Part shown: positions 53,029 to 62,829 of the stretch, in pieces | Numbering within the stretch: the stretch's first letter is position 1 | Layout of the letters: each line of letters opens with the position of its first letter | DNA from: an uncultured Azospirillum sp. | GTDB taxonomy: Bacteria; Pseudomonadota; Alphaproteobacteria; RF32; CAG-239 | Reading direction: 5' to 3' | Assembly: GCA_902489795.1 (NCBI GenBank) | Contig: CABUBU010000003.1 | Span: 9,187 to 73,186, forward strand | DNA length: 64,000 nucleotides | Translations under genes and position numbers: made by a program | The notes under the pieces: model-generated | The model's database searches: none | Told to the model about the DNA's origin: nothing | Seen by the model: the letters and a program-made list of their open reading frames with translations, nothing else

Positions 53029-55941
53029 TCACTTAAACTCTTTGAAAGTATAAGCTTTGTTTCCTTTTTTGCCGACCTGATAAGCAAAGTTGTTCATGTC
53101 TTTTTGTCCGAACATGATCTCCCCGGCGGGGATGTTGTCTGCCGTGTCGCCGTTTGAGTATAGGGGGCGGTTGGCGATCTTGGAGTAGTAACTGCTGAAA
53201 GCGTATCTGTTTTCAACAATGGTTTCCTTGCTGCCGTCGGTGTTAGTCTTGACGGAAATGTAAGACTTCCGCTGAACGATGCCGTCGGTGGCAAACGCTT
53301 TGCCCTTGCCGCTGGCGTCGACGTTCTTGAATTCCGACAAAACGCGGTTGTTGGCGCCGAAGGTAACCTTGAAGGTGGAACGGCTGCCGTCGCGGTTGGT
53401 CTGGTTGACAGTCCAAGTTTCGCGCCCTTCCTCGTCCTGTCCTTTTTCTATCGTACGGCTTTCAAACGAATCTCCCATTTGTTCGGCAGCTTCGCCCATC
53501 CGCTCTTTCATCACGGCCTGAACAAACATGATTTGTTTGTTTTCTTCGCTGAGCAGGGAATTCTGCATGAAATTGCTGACGACTTCGGGATTGTAGGTTC
53601 CGTCTTTTTTCATCGCGTATTTCAGCAGGGCGGCGTTGGCTTTCGCATCTTCGTGCGTTTTGACACCGTCCCGGTCATATTTGCGGATAACGGTGGCATA
53701 GGCATCGGTTTCGGTTTCCGTCCGTTTTCCTTTTTTGTCCTGAACGGTAACGTTCATTTTGGTGTTGCCGCTGGCGTCCGTCGTGAATGTACGATACTCC
53801 TTTTTGCCGCGAAGCTTCTGCCACGCACTTGTTGTATCATATACTTCGTTGCCGTTCTCATCCTGTGTTTTCTCAATGCCGCTGTTAACTCTGCTGAACG
53901 GATTGAAAGGATTGAAAGGATTGATGACCGTTTTGCCCTCGGCAGCTTGTTTCCAACTGTTGATTGACGCGCGGTGAACGCCTTCGGAAATAACCCTCCC
54001 CGTGGCTGTGCCGAGCGCTTTTGCACCTTTGGCAATCGGCTTGCCGACGGCCATGCCCGGCCGTTTGGCGAAAAATTCCATCCCGAAGCTGCCGGTAGAA
54101 CTGCCAATGTCGTCTCCGAATTTCAGGCCGCCGGCAAAACTGTTGGCAAATTTTTTCATTTCGCCCAAAACGGCATAACCGAGGAAGCAGACGGCGACGA
54201 CTTTGATGACTTCTGCCATCCACCAGAAGAATTTCATGATGATGCCGACATCGGATCCGCCGATCATCTCGCTCAGCGAGTCTGCCGCAATCGAAGCGAT
54301 GATGTAAATGATCAGCGACAGGAAGATGAAACTGAATATGGCGTTTAAGAATATCTTCCAGATTTCCTGCAGGTAGTTTGCCGTAACCTTAAAGGCAAAG
54401 GCTCCCAGCGCCGCCGGCAGCAAAGCCACTGCGATCGACAGTTTTAAGACGCAGTCTACCAGCATGAACGGATAAATGAACAACAGCATAAATCCGCCCA
54501 GCCAGAACAATATTGCCGTCAGCAGATAGCCCAGATGCGGAAAGACCAGCATTACCAGGTATTCCGAACTCCAGGACAGGCACCAGCTCAGTTCTCCCAG
54601 CGCCAGCACGTCACCGATCTGGTCCTGAATGGCTTTGATGGTGCACAGGATGCCCGTTCCCATCGACGGGGAAAGGCCGCCTTTGTCGGTGCCGACAATG
54701 CTCATGTTATGGCTGCCGAGGTCACAGGTATCGGAAATTTTGCCTGCCAGCTGCGCCACTTTCAGGCCGGTGGAAAAGACCGGATCAACGCTTAAGGCCA
54801 GTATCTGGCTTAGGCCGGAATTCAGCAAAATGACGACCACCAGTACGCGGAATGCCTGATTAAGCAGGGTTTTGACGAATATGCGCGGCTCTTTGATCTC
54901 CATCGTCGAAACAAAACGGATGGTTACAAACGAGAGCCAGATGGCAAACGCCACCACCACCACCGCGATAACGGCTTTGGCCAGATTGTTAAACGACTTT
55001 TTGGCCATTACGCTGGCGGTGTTGAACAAAATTTCAAACGGTTTGCAGAAAATGCAGCCCCATTCGCGGTAACTGTTGCGAACCTCTTCGTAGGGCGCGC
55101 AGTTGGCGGAAGATTTCGCCGGCGTTTCGGCGTTGTTGGCTGTGCCGACTGAAACCGCGGTAGCGCCGGCGGCCGAATCTATCGGCGTGGAACTGGAGGC
55201 GGCAAAAGTCGCATCTTTGCATTTTTCTAAACCGCTGGAAGGAACCGGCGTTTTGCAGTTGCATACGCTTTGGACTTCGTTACACATCGGGTTGACCAGT
55301 GCGTCGCCCGGTCCCCGCAGTTCAAAGTGCAGGTGAGGGCGTCCGCAGGCGCCGCCGGTGCCGCCGACATAACCGATCAGGTCGCCTTTTTTGACTTTTG
55401 AACCTTCTTTTAAGCCGGGAACGGGTTTGTTGGTCAGGTGTCCGTAACGGGTCGTATAAGTGCCGTTGCAGCCTTTATGCTGGATATATACGACGTTGCC
55501 GTATCCGCCGCCGCTGCTTTGGCAAACGCCGCGCGCCGGTTCTGAAACGCCGAAGGAATATCTGGTGATGACGCCGTCCATAGCCGCCGTCACTGCGGTG
55601 CCCATTCCGGCGGCATAGTCCATGCCGTTGTGGTTGCGTTCGCGGCTCCAGCCCTGTCCGCGGTGGCAGACATCTTCCGGAATGCGGGCGACGTTGGTAA
55701 CCGGCATCGTGTTCAGGCAGTTGCCAGCCGCCTTGTTGGCGTCTTCAATGCATTTCGGACTGATGTCGTAACGGGCTTTTCTGCCGTCCGGACATTCGGG
55801 AGTCACGTTACCGCCGCTGTATTTGACGGTACAAGAGCCGGCCGCTTCGGCACCAAATGAGGTTAAAGCGGCAAATGCAAGCATCGCAGCAAATACGATT
55901 CCTTTTATGCCTTTTCTTTTATATGTCGCTGTCATCGTCAT
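53029..55941 (-). CDS. virB6: VirB6-like protein fused to an N-terminal M23 peptidase domain
   Basis: The roughly 970-residue protein has a signal peptide (FAAMLAFAALTSFGAEA). An M23 metallopeptidase domain follows (about residues 75-215) with zinc ligands HNGMD near 103-107 and GRPHLHFELR near 200-208; all known ligands of the family are present. M23 enzymes cut peptidoglycan cross-bridges in the periplasm. A TrbL/VirB6 region starts at WGCIFCKPFEILFNTAS (about 285) with about six membrane helices to residue 600. A hydrophilic 360-residue tail ends FAYQVGKKGNKAYTF. VirB6 forms the inner-membrane channel. ATG at 55941 has AGGTGG five bases ahead. Last of four virB6-like genes, before a terminator. 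Confidence 0.85.
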   Translation of the reverse strand: MTMTATYKRKGIKGIVFAAMLAFAALTSFGAEAAGSCTVKYSGGNVTPECPDGRKARYDISPKCIEDANKAAGNCLNTMPVTNVARIPEDVCHRGQGWSRERNHNGMDYAAGMGTAVTAAMDGVITRYSFGVSEPARGVCQSSGGGYGNVVYIQHKGCNGTYTTRYGHLTNKPVPGLKEGSKVKKGDLIGYVGGTGGACGRPHLHFELRGPGDALVNPMCNEVQSVCNCKTPVPSSGLEKCKDATFAASSSTPIDSAAGATAVSVGTANNAETPAKSSANCAPYEEVRNSYREWGCIFCKPFEILFNTASVMAKKSFNNLAKAVIAVVVVAFAIWLSFVTIRFVSTMEIKEPRIFVKTLLNQAFRVLVVVILLNSGLSQILALSVDPVFSTGLKVAQLAGKISDTCDLGSHNMSIVGTDKGGLSPSMGTGILCTIKAIQDQIGDVLALGELSWCLSWSSEYLVMLVFPHLGYLLTAILFWLGGFMLLFIYPFMLVDCVLKLSIAVALLPAALGAFAFKVTANYLQEIWKIFLNAIFSFIFLSLIIYIIASIAADSLSEMIGGSDVGIIMKFFWWMAEVIKVVAVCFLGYAVLGEMKKFANSFAGGLKFGDDIGSSTGSFGMEFFAKRPGMAVGKPIAKGAKALGTATGRVISEGVHRASINSWKQAAEGKTVINPFNPFNPFSRVNSGIEKTQDENGNEVYDTTSAWQKLRGKKEYRTFTTDASGNTKMNVTVQDKKGKRTETETDAYATVIRKYDRDGVKTHEDAKANAALLKYAMKKDGTYNPEVVSNFMQNSLLSEENKQIMFVQAVMKERMGEAAEQMGDSFESRTIEKGQDEEGRETWTVNQTNRDGSRSTFKVTFGANNRVLSEFKNVDASGKGKAFATDGIVQRKSYISVKTNTDGSKETIVENRYAFSSYYSKIANRPLYSNGDTADNIPAGEIMFGQKDMNNFAYQVGKKGNKAYTFKEFK

Positions 55942-55950
55942 CGCTTCCAC

Positions 55951-58449
55951 CTATTTCTTTTTGTTCCCGGTTCCGAAAGTTTTGTTTGCGGCGCCGCCGA
56001 TCAGATCGCTGTCTGACTGTTCTTGCTGCTGTTGTCCGGCATCAGATACTTCCGTTATTTTGTCCATCGTTTTTCCGGCTTTGTCGGCCATGTTGCTTAC
56101 GGTTTCTGCTGCTTTTGCAACTTTTCCGACAACTTTTTCCGCCTTTTCTACCCCCTTACCGGTTTTTTCTAGCGCTTTACCGCCTTTTTCTATAGTTTTT
56201 CCGGCAGCCTTCATTGCCTTGGCGGCCGCCTTTGCGGCCTTCAGAGAGGTTGAAGCGGTGACTGTTGCCGCTTGGGTGGCGACTGCTGCCGTTTCCGTAA
56301 TCGGAGCGGCCAGGCCGCCGGTGGCGGCAGTTAAACCGTGAAGTCCCTGGCTTGCAGCATTGCCTGCCTGCTGAACACCCTGATCCAGAGCTTCGGCTGA
56401 TTGTTCTACGGCTTCACCGGCTTGTTTTATGCCCTGTCCGGCCTGCTGCATGGCTTGTCCGGCCTGCTGCATGCCCTGTCCGGCGCCGCCGCTGCCGCCT
56501 GAGCCGCTGCCTTTGCTTTGCGCTTCTCTGGCCTTTTTGTCTTTGTCGGCGTCAAGACCGGTCATCGCCTTCGCGCTTTCCATGGTGGACGGTTTCTTCT
56601 TGTTTTGGTCTTCGTCGTCAAATTTGCCTTTGCTTAAGTTGTCGACTTTGTTTTTGGCGTCGCCCATCTTGTCAAGCAGTCCCTTGTTTTCGTCTTTCTT
56701 GCCGCCGAACATTTTCCAGGCAATGAAGTCGACGCCTTTGCCGGCCTGATGCTTGGCGATTTTTCCGGCAAACTTGATCGGTCTTGCCGCCTGCTGTTTG
56801 GCCATGTCCGTCATCTTGGTCAGTCCCATGTGCATCGGGTCGGATTTAATCATGCCGGAGAAGAATCTGTCAACATAGTCGCTCTTGGTTGAGCCGATCA
56901 GCTTCATGGCAAACAGGTAGGCAAACAGAAGCACGATCCAGCCGAAACTCCAGAAAGCCAGCTGTTCGTCAATGTATTCGTTGTCGCCGTCTTCGATCGC
57001 GGTCATCATTTTGGTGGTGCCGTCCATCTCTTTCGTCAAAACGGAGTCGATACTGGCGTTCATAGCTTCCTGCGACCCGGCGTCAAGCGCGTTGCTGACA
57101 AGTGCCAGCCCCGCCGCAACGGTCATCGCAAGGAAAATCAAAATGCCGGCCGAATTCAAAATAATGCTGAAACATGTGCCGAGTTTGCCTTTGGTGATGT
57201 TAAACGGCCACAGGCCGACCGTGATCGGCAGCGCGATGATGGCAAAGCCGAGTTTGAAGGAAATGTCGACCAGATAATAAGTAACCGACAGCGTCATCAT
57301 AAAGCCCATGAACCAGATAAAGGCGCCGCTGAGCCAGATCCAAATATTGGGTATTCGCGCAATCTCCCAGTCATAAGCGCCGGCATGGGTGGCGTGGCAG
57401 GTCAGCATGTGCCCGATTTCAAGGTGGGTAGATACGGTATAGTCAACGGCGGCGATATACTGCTGCAGCTGGTTGAGAAAATAAGCCGGAATCGGACCGT
57501 CTTGGAACAGATACGCGCTGTCAAGTTGAATGTTGCCGAAGATATTCAAACCACTGCCGGCGGAGGCGCTGGCCAGCATGGCAATGCCGAACTGGGCGCC
57601 GAAGTTCATAAACGGCACGATCGCGTAACTGATAAAGAAATCGATCCCTGCATTGATCACCAGATAAGCGCCCAGTACCTTAAAAGCCATAATCAACAGT
57701 TCGTTGACCATTGCCGACGGCTCGAGGTTTTTGAGCGAAGACAGCTGCTGCAGGACATAAAAGGCAACCCAGAGCATGATGCCGACCCACAGAATCTTGC
57801 TGCCGGCTTCTTTGGCGACGTCGTACAGGTAAGTGCACGCGTTCATGAAGCTGCCGATCAGGGCCGTAACCACGTCGCAGGCATAGCAGCCCGATTTGTA
57901 AATGGCGTCCATTCTTTCTTTGTTGCATTCCCGGTTGGAAACGCCGAAAACTATGCCGGTAGCGAACTTGGCAATTTTAACGACCGCTTTGGAGGCAAAT
58001 TTCGTGACTTGATAGACCGGGTTGTACGTAACCAGAAGATCTTTAATAAAACCGTTCGGCAAAGACGATTCGACCGAACTGAATATATCTGTCAGACCTT
58101 GATCGAGAGCACTCAGACCGGCATTTAAGCCGTCGCCGATCAGGCTTTTGGCATAAGTTCCGAGGCCGTGTCCCTGACCGGTGAGCGAATTGTTCAAAGC
58201 TCGTTTGAATTGCCGCGTTTCGCGGTCAAAAGCTGACGATCCGCCGCCGGAATTGTCCGGTTGCTGACGGAAAACCTGCGAATTTCCCGACGGTGTCTGC
58301 GATATTTGTCCGACGATGTCCGATTCGGATATCTGGTAAGTCTGGGCGGCGGAAGCGCTGCCGACGCTTATCACCAGCGCAAAGCAAACCGGCAGCAAGA
58401 CCTTAAGATTTGCTTTCAGCTTGTTGAATATGTTAGTCTGCTTTGTCAC
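55951..58449 (-). CDS. virB6: VirB6-like polytopic protein with Ala/Gln-rich tail
   Basis: The 832-residue protein has a signal peptide (VCFALVISVGSASAA) and a 150-residue exported part. The VirB6 core opens with KSGCYACDVVTALI and holds the shared WVAFYVLQQLSSL segment and about six helices to residue 500. The cytoplasmic tail of about 280 residues is rich in Lys, then Gln/Ala/Gly repeats (QQAGQAMQQAGQGIKQAGEA) and a Val/Lys/Ala helix. The start is GTG with AAAGGG nearby. The tail could form coiled coils. The order in the operon is third. Confidence 0.8.
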   Translation of the reverse strand: MTKQTNIFNKLKANLKVLLPVCFALVISVGSASAAQTYQISESDIVGQISQTPSGNSQVFRQQPDNSGGGSSAFDRETRQFKRALNNSLTGQGHGLGTYAKSLIGDGLNAGLSALDQGLTDIFSSVESSLPNGFIKDLLVTYNPVYQVTKFASKAVVKIAKFATGIVFGVSNRECNKERMDAIYKSGCYACDVVTALIGSFMNACTYLYDVAKEAGSKILWVGIMLWVAFYVLQQLSSLKNLEPSAMVNELLIMAFKVLGAYLVINAGIDFFISYAIVPFMNFGAQFGIAMLASASAGSGLNIFGNIQLDSAYLFQDGPIPAYFLNQLQQYIAAVDYTVSTHLEIGHMLTCHATHAGAYDWEIARIPNIWIWLSGAFIWFMGFMMTLSVTYYLVDISFKLGFAIIALPITVGLWPFNITKGKLGTCFSIILNSAGILIFLAMTVAAGLALVSNALDAGSQEAMNASIDSVLTKEMDGTTKMMTAIEDGDNEYIDEQLAFWSFGWIVLLFAYLFAMKLIGSTKSDYVDRFFSGMIKSDPMHMGLTKMTDMAKQQAARPIKFAGKIAKHQAGKGVDFIAWKMFGGKKDENKGLLDKMGDAKNKVDNLSKGKFDDEDQNKKKPSTMESAKAMTGLDADKDKKAREAQSKGSGSGGSGGAGQGMQQAGQAMQQAGQGIKQAGEAVEQSAEALDQGVQQAGNAASQGLHGLTAATGGLAAPITETAAVATQAATVTASTSLKAAKAAAKAMKAAGKTIEKGGKALEKTGKGVEKAEKVVGKVAKAAETVSNMADKAGKTMDKITEVSDAGQQQQEQSDSDLIGGAANKTFGTGNKKK

Positions 58450-58464
58450 TTTTTTACCCTTTCT

Positions 58465-59808
58465 CTAACTTTCGTCTTCGTCATCGTCACCGGCCAAAGA
58501 TTGCAATTTGGATCTTACACCTTTGTAACTCCCTTGCATTGCCCGGAATTTGGAAGAATGCGCGGCTCCGGCTTTCATCGCCGTACCGACGATTTTCTTA
58601 CCGACGCCGATGCCGGCCCATGTCAGGACGGCCAGACCCATTTTGGCGACTTTCTTCTGGAAGTTGGTATCACCGTCGCCGCCGACCAGTTTATCGGCAA
58701 TCGTCTTGGCAATGTCCATTGCTCCGACCAGCAGGAACGCGACCAGCATTAACATCAACAGCGGTTTGCTGAAGTCTGCCAGCGACGTTTCGTCTCCCTC
58801 GAAGAGTTCCCTGTTGTCGACCAAAATCTGCTGAACTGCCGCCAGCGCCATTAAAATGACAATGGCAATGCACATCATGAAAGCGGCGGAGTTAAGTATG
58901 GTTTTAAATCCGGTTGCGGTCCAGCCCCTGGTCGGTTTGAAGGCATAGGCCATGATAAGAATCGGCATGATCAGAACCATCATGGCAAAACGGAAGATAC
59001 TGTCTACCAGATAAAAGACGAAACCGATTTTAATGAACGTAAACAGGGCGATCATGATCAATCCGCAGATCAGAGCCATGAAACCGGGTTGGGTAATGAT
59101 GACCCAGCCGAGTTTAAAGCCGAAGTACAACCGCTCGTTGACGGTGCAGACCATGCATTCCATCATCTGCTTTGGCGCTGTCGGAAAACCCTCCGGCGTT
59201 GCCGGATCCATGTTGGAAACCGTGCAGGCCACCTTGTAGTTTGCTTCCACTTCTCCGGTAAAGGGGATGAAAAGCATGCCGCCGTTGTTGCTGCCCCCGC
59301 CCGCCGAGTCGGAAAAATGCCTTAGCATTTCGCTGCCGAGTTCAAGAAATGCGTTGTAGATGGGGAAAATAACGGAGTTTAACACCCATATGACGCCGGT
59401 GCTTGAAGTGGCCAGCAAGCCGCAGACAAAGCAGAGGAAAAACTTCTTCATTACCTCTGTCCACACTTCGGCCGGAGATTCTTCGGTAAACGAACTGACG
59501 TGTTTCATGATCCGGAAAGAAAGCCAAACGGCAAAGGCCACCATCATCAGCGCCATTGCGCCCTGAGTCATGTGGCTGTACATGCCCATGGTGATATGGC
59601 TGGTGGTGTCGTAAATGGCGCCGACGACCGCGGCCTGCCAGCATTCCCGGTGTTTGGCCTCCAGAGTTGTGTCATCACCTGTATTTTCCAGAGTTTGGTC
59701 AACTGCCGAGTTGTTGCCTTCGACTCCCGAACAGGCAAACAACAGTAACACTGCCGGAATAAGGATCAGCAATTTCCAAAATTTTGCTATGTTAATGTTC
59801 TTCACCAT
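58465..59808 (-). CDS. virB6: VirB6-like lipoprotein-type polytopic protein
   Basis: This 447-residue protein is the shortest paralog and closest to an ordinary VirB6. It has a lipobox-like start (PAVLLLFACSG), the shared Cys segment (HRECWQAAVV), and WLSFRIMKHVSSF. A periplasmic loop has Cys (YKVACTVSN, MECMVCTVNERL), four or five further helices follow, and the basic tail is short. It begins with AAAGGGA ahead of the ATG. Each neighbour is 15-20 bases away. If the lipobox is used the N-terminus would be acylated, which is uncommon for VirB6. Confidence 0.8.
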   Translation of the reverse strand: MVKNINIAKFWKLLILIPAVLLLFACSGVEGNNSAVDQTLENTGDDTTLEAKHRECWQAAVVGAIYDTTSHITMGMYSHMTQGAMALMMVAFAVWLSFRIMKHVSSFTEESPAEVWTEVMKKFFLCFVCGLLATSSTGVIWVLNSVIFPIYNAFLELGSEMLRHFSDSAGGGSNNGGMLFIPFTGEVEANYKVACTVSNMDPATPEGFPTAPKQMMECMVCTVNERLYFGFKLGWVIITQPGFMALICGLIMIALFTFIKIGFVFYLVDSIFRFAMMVLIMPILIMAYAFKPTRGWTATGFKTILNSAAFMMCIAIVILMALAAVQQILVDNRELFEGDETSLADFSKPLLMLMLVAFLLVGAMDIAKTIADKLVGGDGDTNFQKKVAKMGLAVLTWAGIGVGKKIVGTAMKAGAAHSSKFRAMQGSYKGVRSKLQSLAGDDDEDES

Positions 59809-59826
59809 CGGTAGTCCCTTTCTCTC

Positions 59827-62568
59827 TTATTTCTGGTTTTTCAGAGCTTCCAACAGACTTTCCGCTTTTTGCTTGTCTTCTTCGAGCTTTTTCATCTTTT
59901 TCTGCAATTCGTCGTCCGAACCGGCCGCGTTTCCGACGGCAGGTTTGCCGCCCAGATTCCGAAGCTGCTTCTCCAGTTCTTTTTTCTCAAGCTCAAGACC
60001 GCTGATGACGCGTTGCAGTTCTTCGATCTGGGCTTGAGCCTTTTTCTCGGCCGCATTGCCTTTTTTATCGTCTTTCTTGCCGTTTTTGTTCGGGCTTTCA
60101 ACTTTGCCCGGTTTTCCGGAGGAACCGCCTTTTTCGGCAGCCGTGTTTTGTGCCGCCGCGGCAATTTTTTCTTTCGAACTGTTAACGATCTGGTTTGCCT
60201 GCTCTTGGACATTGTTGTCTCTCGGTCCGGCAGAGCTTGCCCCGCCGTCGTTTGCCGGTTGTCCTTCGCTGCCTGTGCCTGCGTTCTGCCCGTTGTCCGC
60301 ATTTTGACCGTCGCCCGATTCCGGGTTCTGTACGCCGGAATTTACATTGGCAACAGCCCCCGAGCCCGTACCGGCAGCGGCGCCAGATCTGTTCCCGTTT
60401 TCCTTGCTGCCGGCAGAATCGTTGTCACGACCTTGTCCTGTCAGCCCGCCGTTTTGATTGTTCGGCTGAGCGTTGTTGACCGTGGTTCCGGCTGTTGCGG
60501 TTCCTTCCTCACCGCCGGCTTGTCCTGCTGCCGCATTCTGCATATTTGCCGCTTCTCCCGGGGTTCTCTGTCCGGAACGATTCTGAACTGTATTGCCGCC
60601 GCGGTTCTGCGCTGTCATGTTTCCGCCGCCGTTGTCATTGCCGCTGCTTTGTACGCCATTACTTCCTGCCGCGCCCTTCAGTCCCAGACGTCTGCCGACC
60701 GCGGCCATGCCGTTGTACATTTTGCGTCCGACAACTTCTTTGCCTTGTCTTATCTTGTCGTTAACGCCGGAAGCTTTGCCAAAGGATTTGGCCGTTTTGC
60801 CGACGGCTTTGCCCGTATTGACCGCCCCCCATTTGGCGGCGCCGGCGCCGAGAGAAGCTATGTGCGAACCGATGGAGCCGCCTTGTCCGCCGCTCATCTG
60901 CGAAGCAAGGCTGACGGCTTCGCCGCAGAGCTTAAAGCCGAAAATGCAGCACAAAATCAGGAACAATAGCCCCATCAGACCGATGCTCATAATGTCGACC
61001 AACGGCTTTACTTCGTTTGCATTGACCAAATCCATAATTTTATCATAACCGCCTTCGCCTCCGGTAACGGCCTGCAGTCCGAGCTCAATGTTAACACTGA
61101 CGACCAATCCTAGGAAAACGAACGTGAAAAACGTGTTCATAAACATTTTCCAGCCGGTGCTTGTGTATTGGGAAGTCAGTTTGAACGGCCATGCCGCAAT
61201 CAGAAACGGCATCAGTCCTCCGACCACGCCGAGTCTGACCACGGCATCGATCAGATAGAAGCCGAAAGCCAGGCAGACCAGCCAGCTGAAGCACCAGATA
61301 ATCAGGCCGCTAAACAACATCGTCAGATCCGGGAGGCCGTACCAGTGGCTGGCTTCGTTTTGGGCAACGCACATCAGGGAGCTGCCGATCGAAGTGGCAA
61401 CCGCCAGTTCCTGTTGCACCGAGCGGACGAAACAATCTACCTTGGCAAACAGTCCGGGCGAATAGTATCCCGTGGCAATCGTTACGCCGTCGCCCAACTG
61501 AGTAGCCGAGGCGCAGGCCGTAAAGGAGGTGGATGAATTGCTGTCTGCGCTGCGGAACAGGAAACTGCCGCCGAATTCCATCGCCGCGTTCAGCAACGGC
61601 TCAAGAATCAGCCGGTACAGTTCCTGCACATGGGTCAGAACCAGATAGGCCAAAAGGATTTTAAAACTCATGGTCAACAGATCGGAAATATATTTTGGCC
61701 CGTCCTGCTTGGTAAAGGAGCTGACCTGTTTGAGCGTGACAAACGCAACATAAAGGGCAAAGCCGATCAGAAGCAGATTCTTAAATCCGCTCGCCAGTGT
61801 GTTGTAAGAAGCAATGCTCATTGTTTGTGCGGTGTTGAACAAAATGACAAACAGCGGGCACAAAATGCACTTCCGGCTCTGTTCGAGCTTAAGCGGCAGC
61901 GGAACGCACCCGTCCATCGCACCTCCGATGGTTTTCATGTTCTTGTCCATGTAAATCTTCTGCCCACCCTGTTCTCCCGAAACTTCGTAAACGGCAACGG
62001 CATTAGCTGCCTGATCAAGCTGATCAAGTTTGTCGGGAATGGATTTCAGATTGCCGGTCAAGATATTGGAACCGTCGCCCTGAATGTCTTTGGCGGTAGC
62101 TACCGCCGCATCTATATTGGCTGCCGTTTCGGCATTTCTGTATTGCTCGAGGTCGGCAGATATTTCATCCGAGGATCGGAATACGTCCTGAGCCGCGCCG
62201 CTGACAACATTCCATACGCCGGAAAAGAAGCCGTCCGATCCCTTGTACCGTGCAGCTGCTGCATTAGCCGCACCGGATACGTTGTTCAAACCGGATCCTT
62301 TTGCCGCCAAATCTTTGGCATCTTGGAAAGAAACAGCTTTAATGTTTTCTGATTTATAGCCGGCTATGGCTGCGGCCTGATCTACAGCCTCTTGCTTGCC
62401 CGCCCTTATCATTTGGGCGCCGACGGTGTCGCCAAGCAGGCCGTTCTGTGCGCTGCCCACGGCGCCGAGCCATTTCTGCGCATGAGCGGTATTCGGTAAA
62501 GATGCAAATAATCCCCATGCCAGGAGCCCAAAAATCAATTGTTGTTTTAATTTTCCAGTCATCGTCAT
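59827..62568 (-). CDS. virB6: VirB6-like polytopic protein with long exported domain and Asn/Gly-rich tail
   Basis: The 913-residue protein has a signal peptide (FGLLAWGLFASLPNTAHAQ) and an exported 190-residue helical part. The VirB6 core runs from CILCPLFVILFNTAQTM (about residue 230) through YVAFVTLKQVSSF and six or more helices to about 590. The cytoplasmic tail of 320 residues changes from Asn/Gly/Gln-rich (NNGGLTGQGRDNDSAG) to a coiled coil (QIEELQRVISGLELEKKELE). Its ATG overlaps the small upstream gene. Core similarity to the three downstream neighbours is clear, while tails differ. Confidence 0.8.
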   Translation of the reverse strand: MTMTGKLKQQLIFGLLAWGLFASLPNTAHAQKWLGAVGSAQNGLLGDTVGAQMIRAGKQEAVDQAAAIAGYKSENIKAVSFQDAKDLAAKGSGLNNVSGAANAAAARYKGSDGFFSGVWNVVSGAAQDVFRSSDEISADLEQYRNAETAANIDAAVATAKDIQGDGSNILTGNLKSIPDKLDQLDQAANAVAVYEVSGEQGGQKIYMDKNMKTIGGAMDGCVPLPLKLEQSRKCILCPLFVILFNTAQTMSIASYNTLASGFKNLLLIGFALYVAFVTLKQVSSFTKQDGPKYISDLLTMSFKILLAYLVLTHVQELYRLILEPLLNAAMEFGGSFLFRSADSNSSTSFTACASATQLGDGVTIATGYYSPGLFAKVDCFVRSVQQELAVATSIGSSLMCVAQNEASHWYGLPDLTMLFSGLIIWCFSWLVCLAFGFYLIDAVVRLGVVGGLMPFLIAAWPFKLTSQYTSTGWKMFMNTFFTFVFLGLVVSVNIELGLQAVTGGEGGYDKIMDLVNANEVKPLVDIMSIGLMGLLFLILCCIFGFKLCGEAVSLASQMSGGQGGSIGSHIASLGAGAAKWGAVNTGKAVGKTAKSFGKASGVNDKIRQGKEVVGRKMYNGMAAVGRRLGLKGAAGSNGVQSSGNDNGGGNMTAQNRGGNTVQNRSGQRTPGEAANMQNAAAGQAGGEEGTATAGTTVNNAQPNNQNGGLTGQGRDNDSAGSKENGNRSGAAAGTGSGAVANVNSGVQNPESGDGQNADNGQNAGTGSEGQPANDGGASSAGPRDNNVQEQANQIVNSSKEKIAAAAQNTAAEKGGSSGKPGKVESPNKNGKKDDKKGNAAEKKAQAQIEELQRVISGLELEKKELEKQLRNLGGKPAVGNAAGSDDELQKKMKKLEEDKQKAESLLEALKNQK

Positions 62569-62741
62569 TTCCTTTTCCCAAAGGGATTACCTAATACTTT
62601 TAATCCGATCAACAACACAATAATCACCAGCCCGAAAGCGTACCAGAAGGCGTTTTTGAAAGTAAATAATGACCAAAAATCAAAGTAATACATAGCAGCC
62701 AAAGCCAGCAGTATTCCCACGTTGATCAAGATTGCCTTCAT
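62565..62741 (-). CDS. Small two-helix membrane protein, first gene of virB6 operon
   Basis: This 58-residue protein consists of two hydrophobic helices (LINVGILLALAAMYYFDF and FWYAFGLVIIVLLIGLKVL) and a basic end (FGKRK). ATG at 62741 has GGAGTGG five bases ahead, while the open frame's earlier start at 62786 has none. It overlaps the following virB6-like gene by four bases, so the two are co-translated. No family is recognised; a small subunit of the inner-membrane complex is plausible. Confidence 0.6.
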   Translation of the reverse strand: MKAILINVGILLALAAMYYFDFWSLFTFKNAFWYAFGLVIIVLLIGLKVLGNPFGKRK

Positions 62742-62764
62742 ATACACCACTCCTATTTTTAACC

Positions 62765-62794
62765 AGTATAACACAAAAAAACACAAAAAATTGT
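62765..62794 (-). promoter_or_regulatory. Candidate -10 region of virB6 operon promoter
   Basis: A good -10 (TATACT, 62765-62770 on minus) lies in a T-rich region 24 bases before the small gene's ATG. The -35 position is weak (CAATTT-like), so an activator may be needed. Confidence 0.35.
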
Positions 62795-62829
62795 TACAGT
62801 TTTTTTATTTTTTCGCCTTTGTCGTTTTT

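Noticed and set aside
17325..62786. Identification as a Dot/Icm (type IVB) secretion system
   Set aside because: Clear VirB3, VirB4, VirB8, VirB9, VirB10 and VirB11 signatures fit a P-like VirB system; no DotL/M, IcmF or DotU pattern was found. Only the large repeats and the secretin-like protein recall Dot/Icm.
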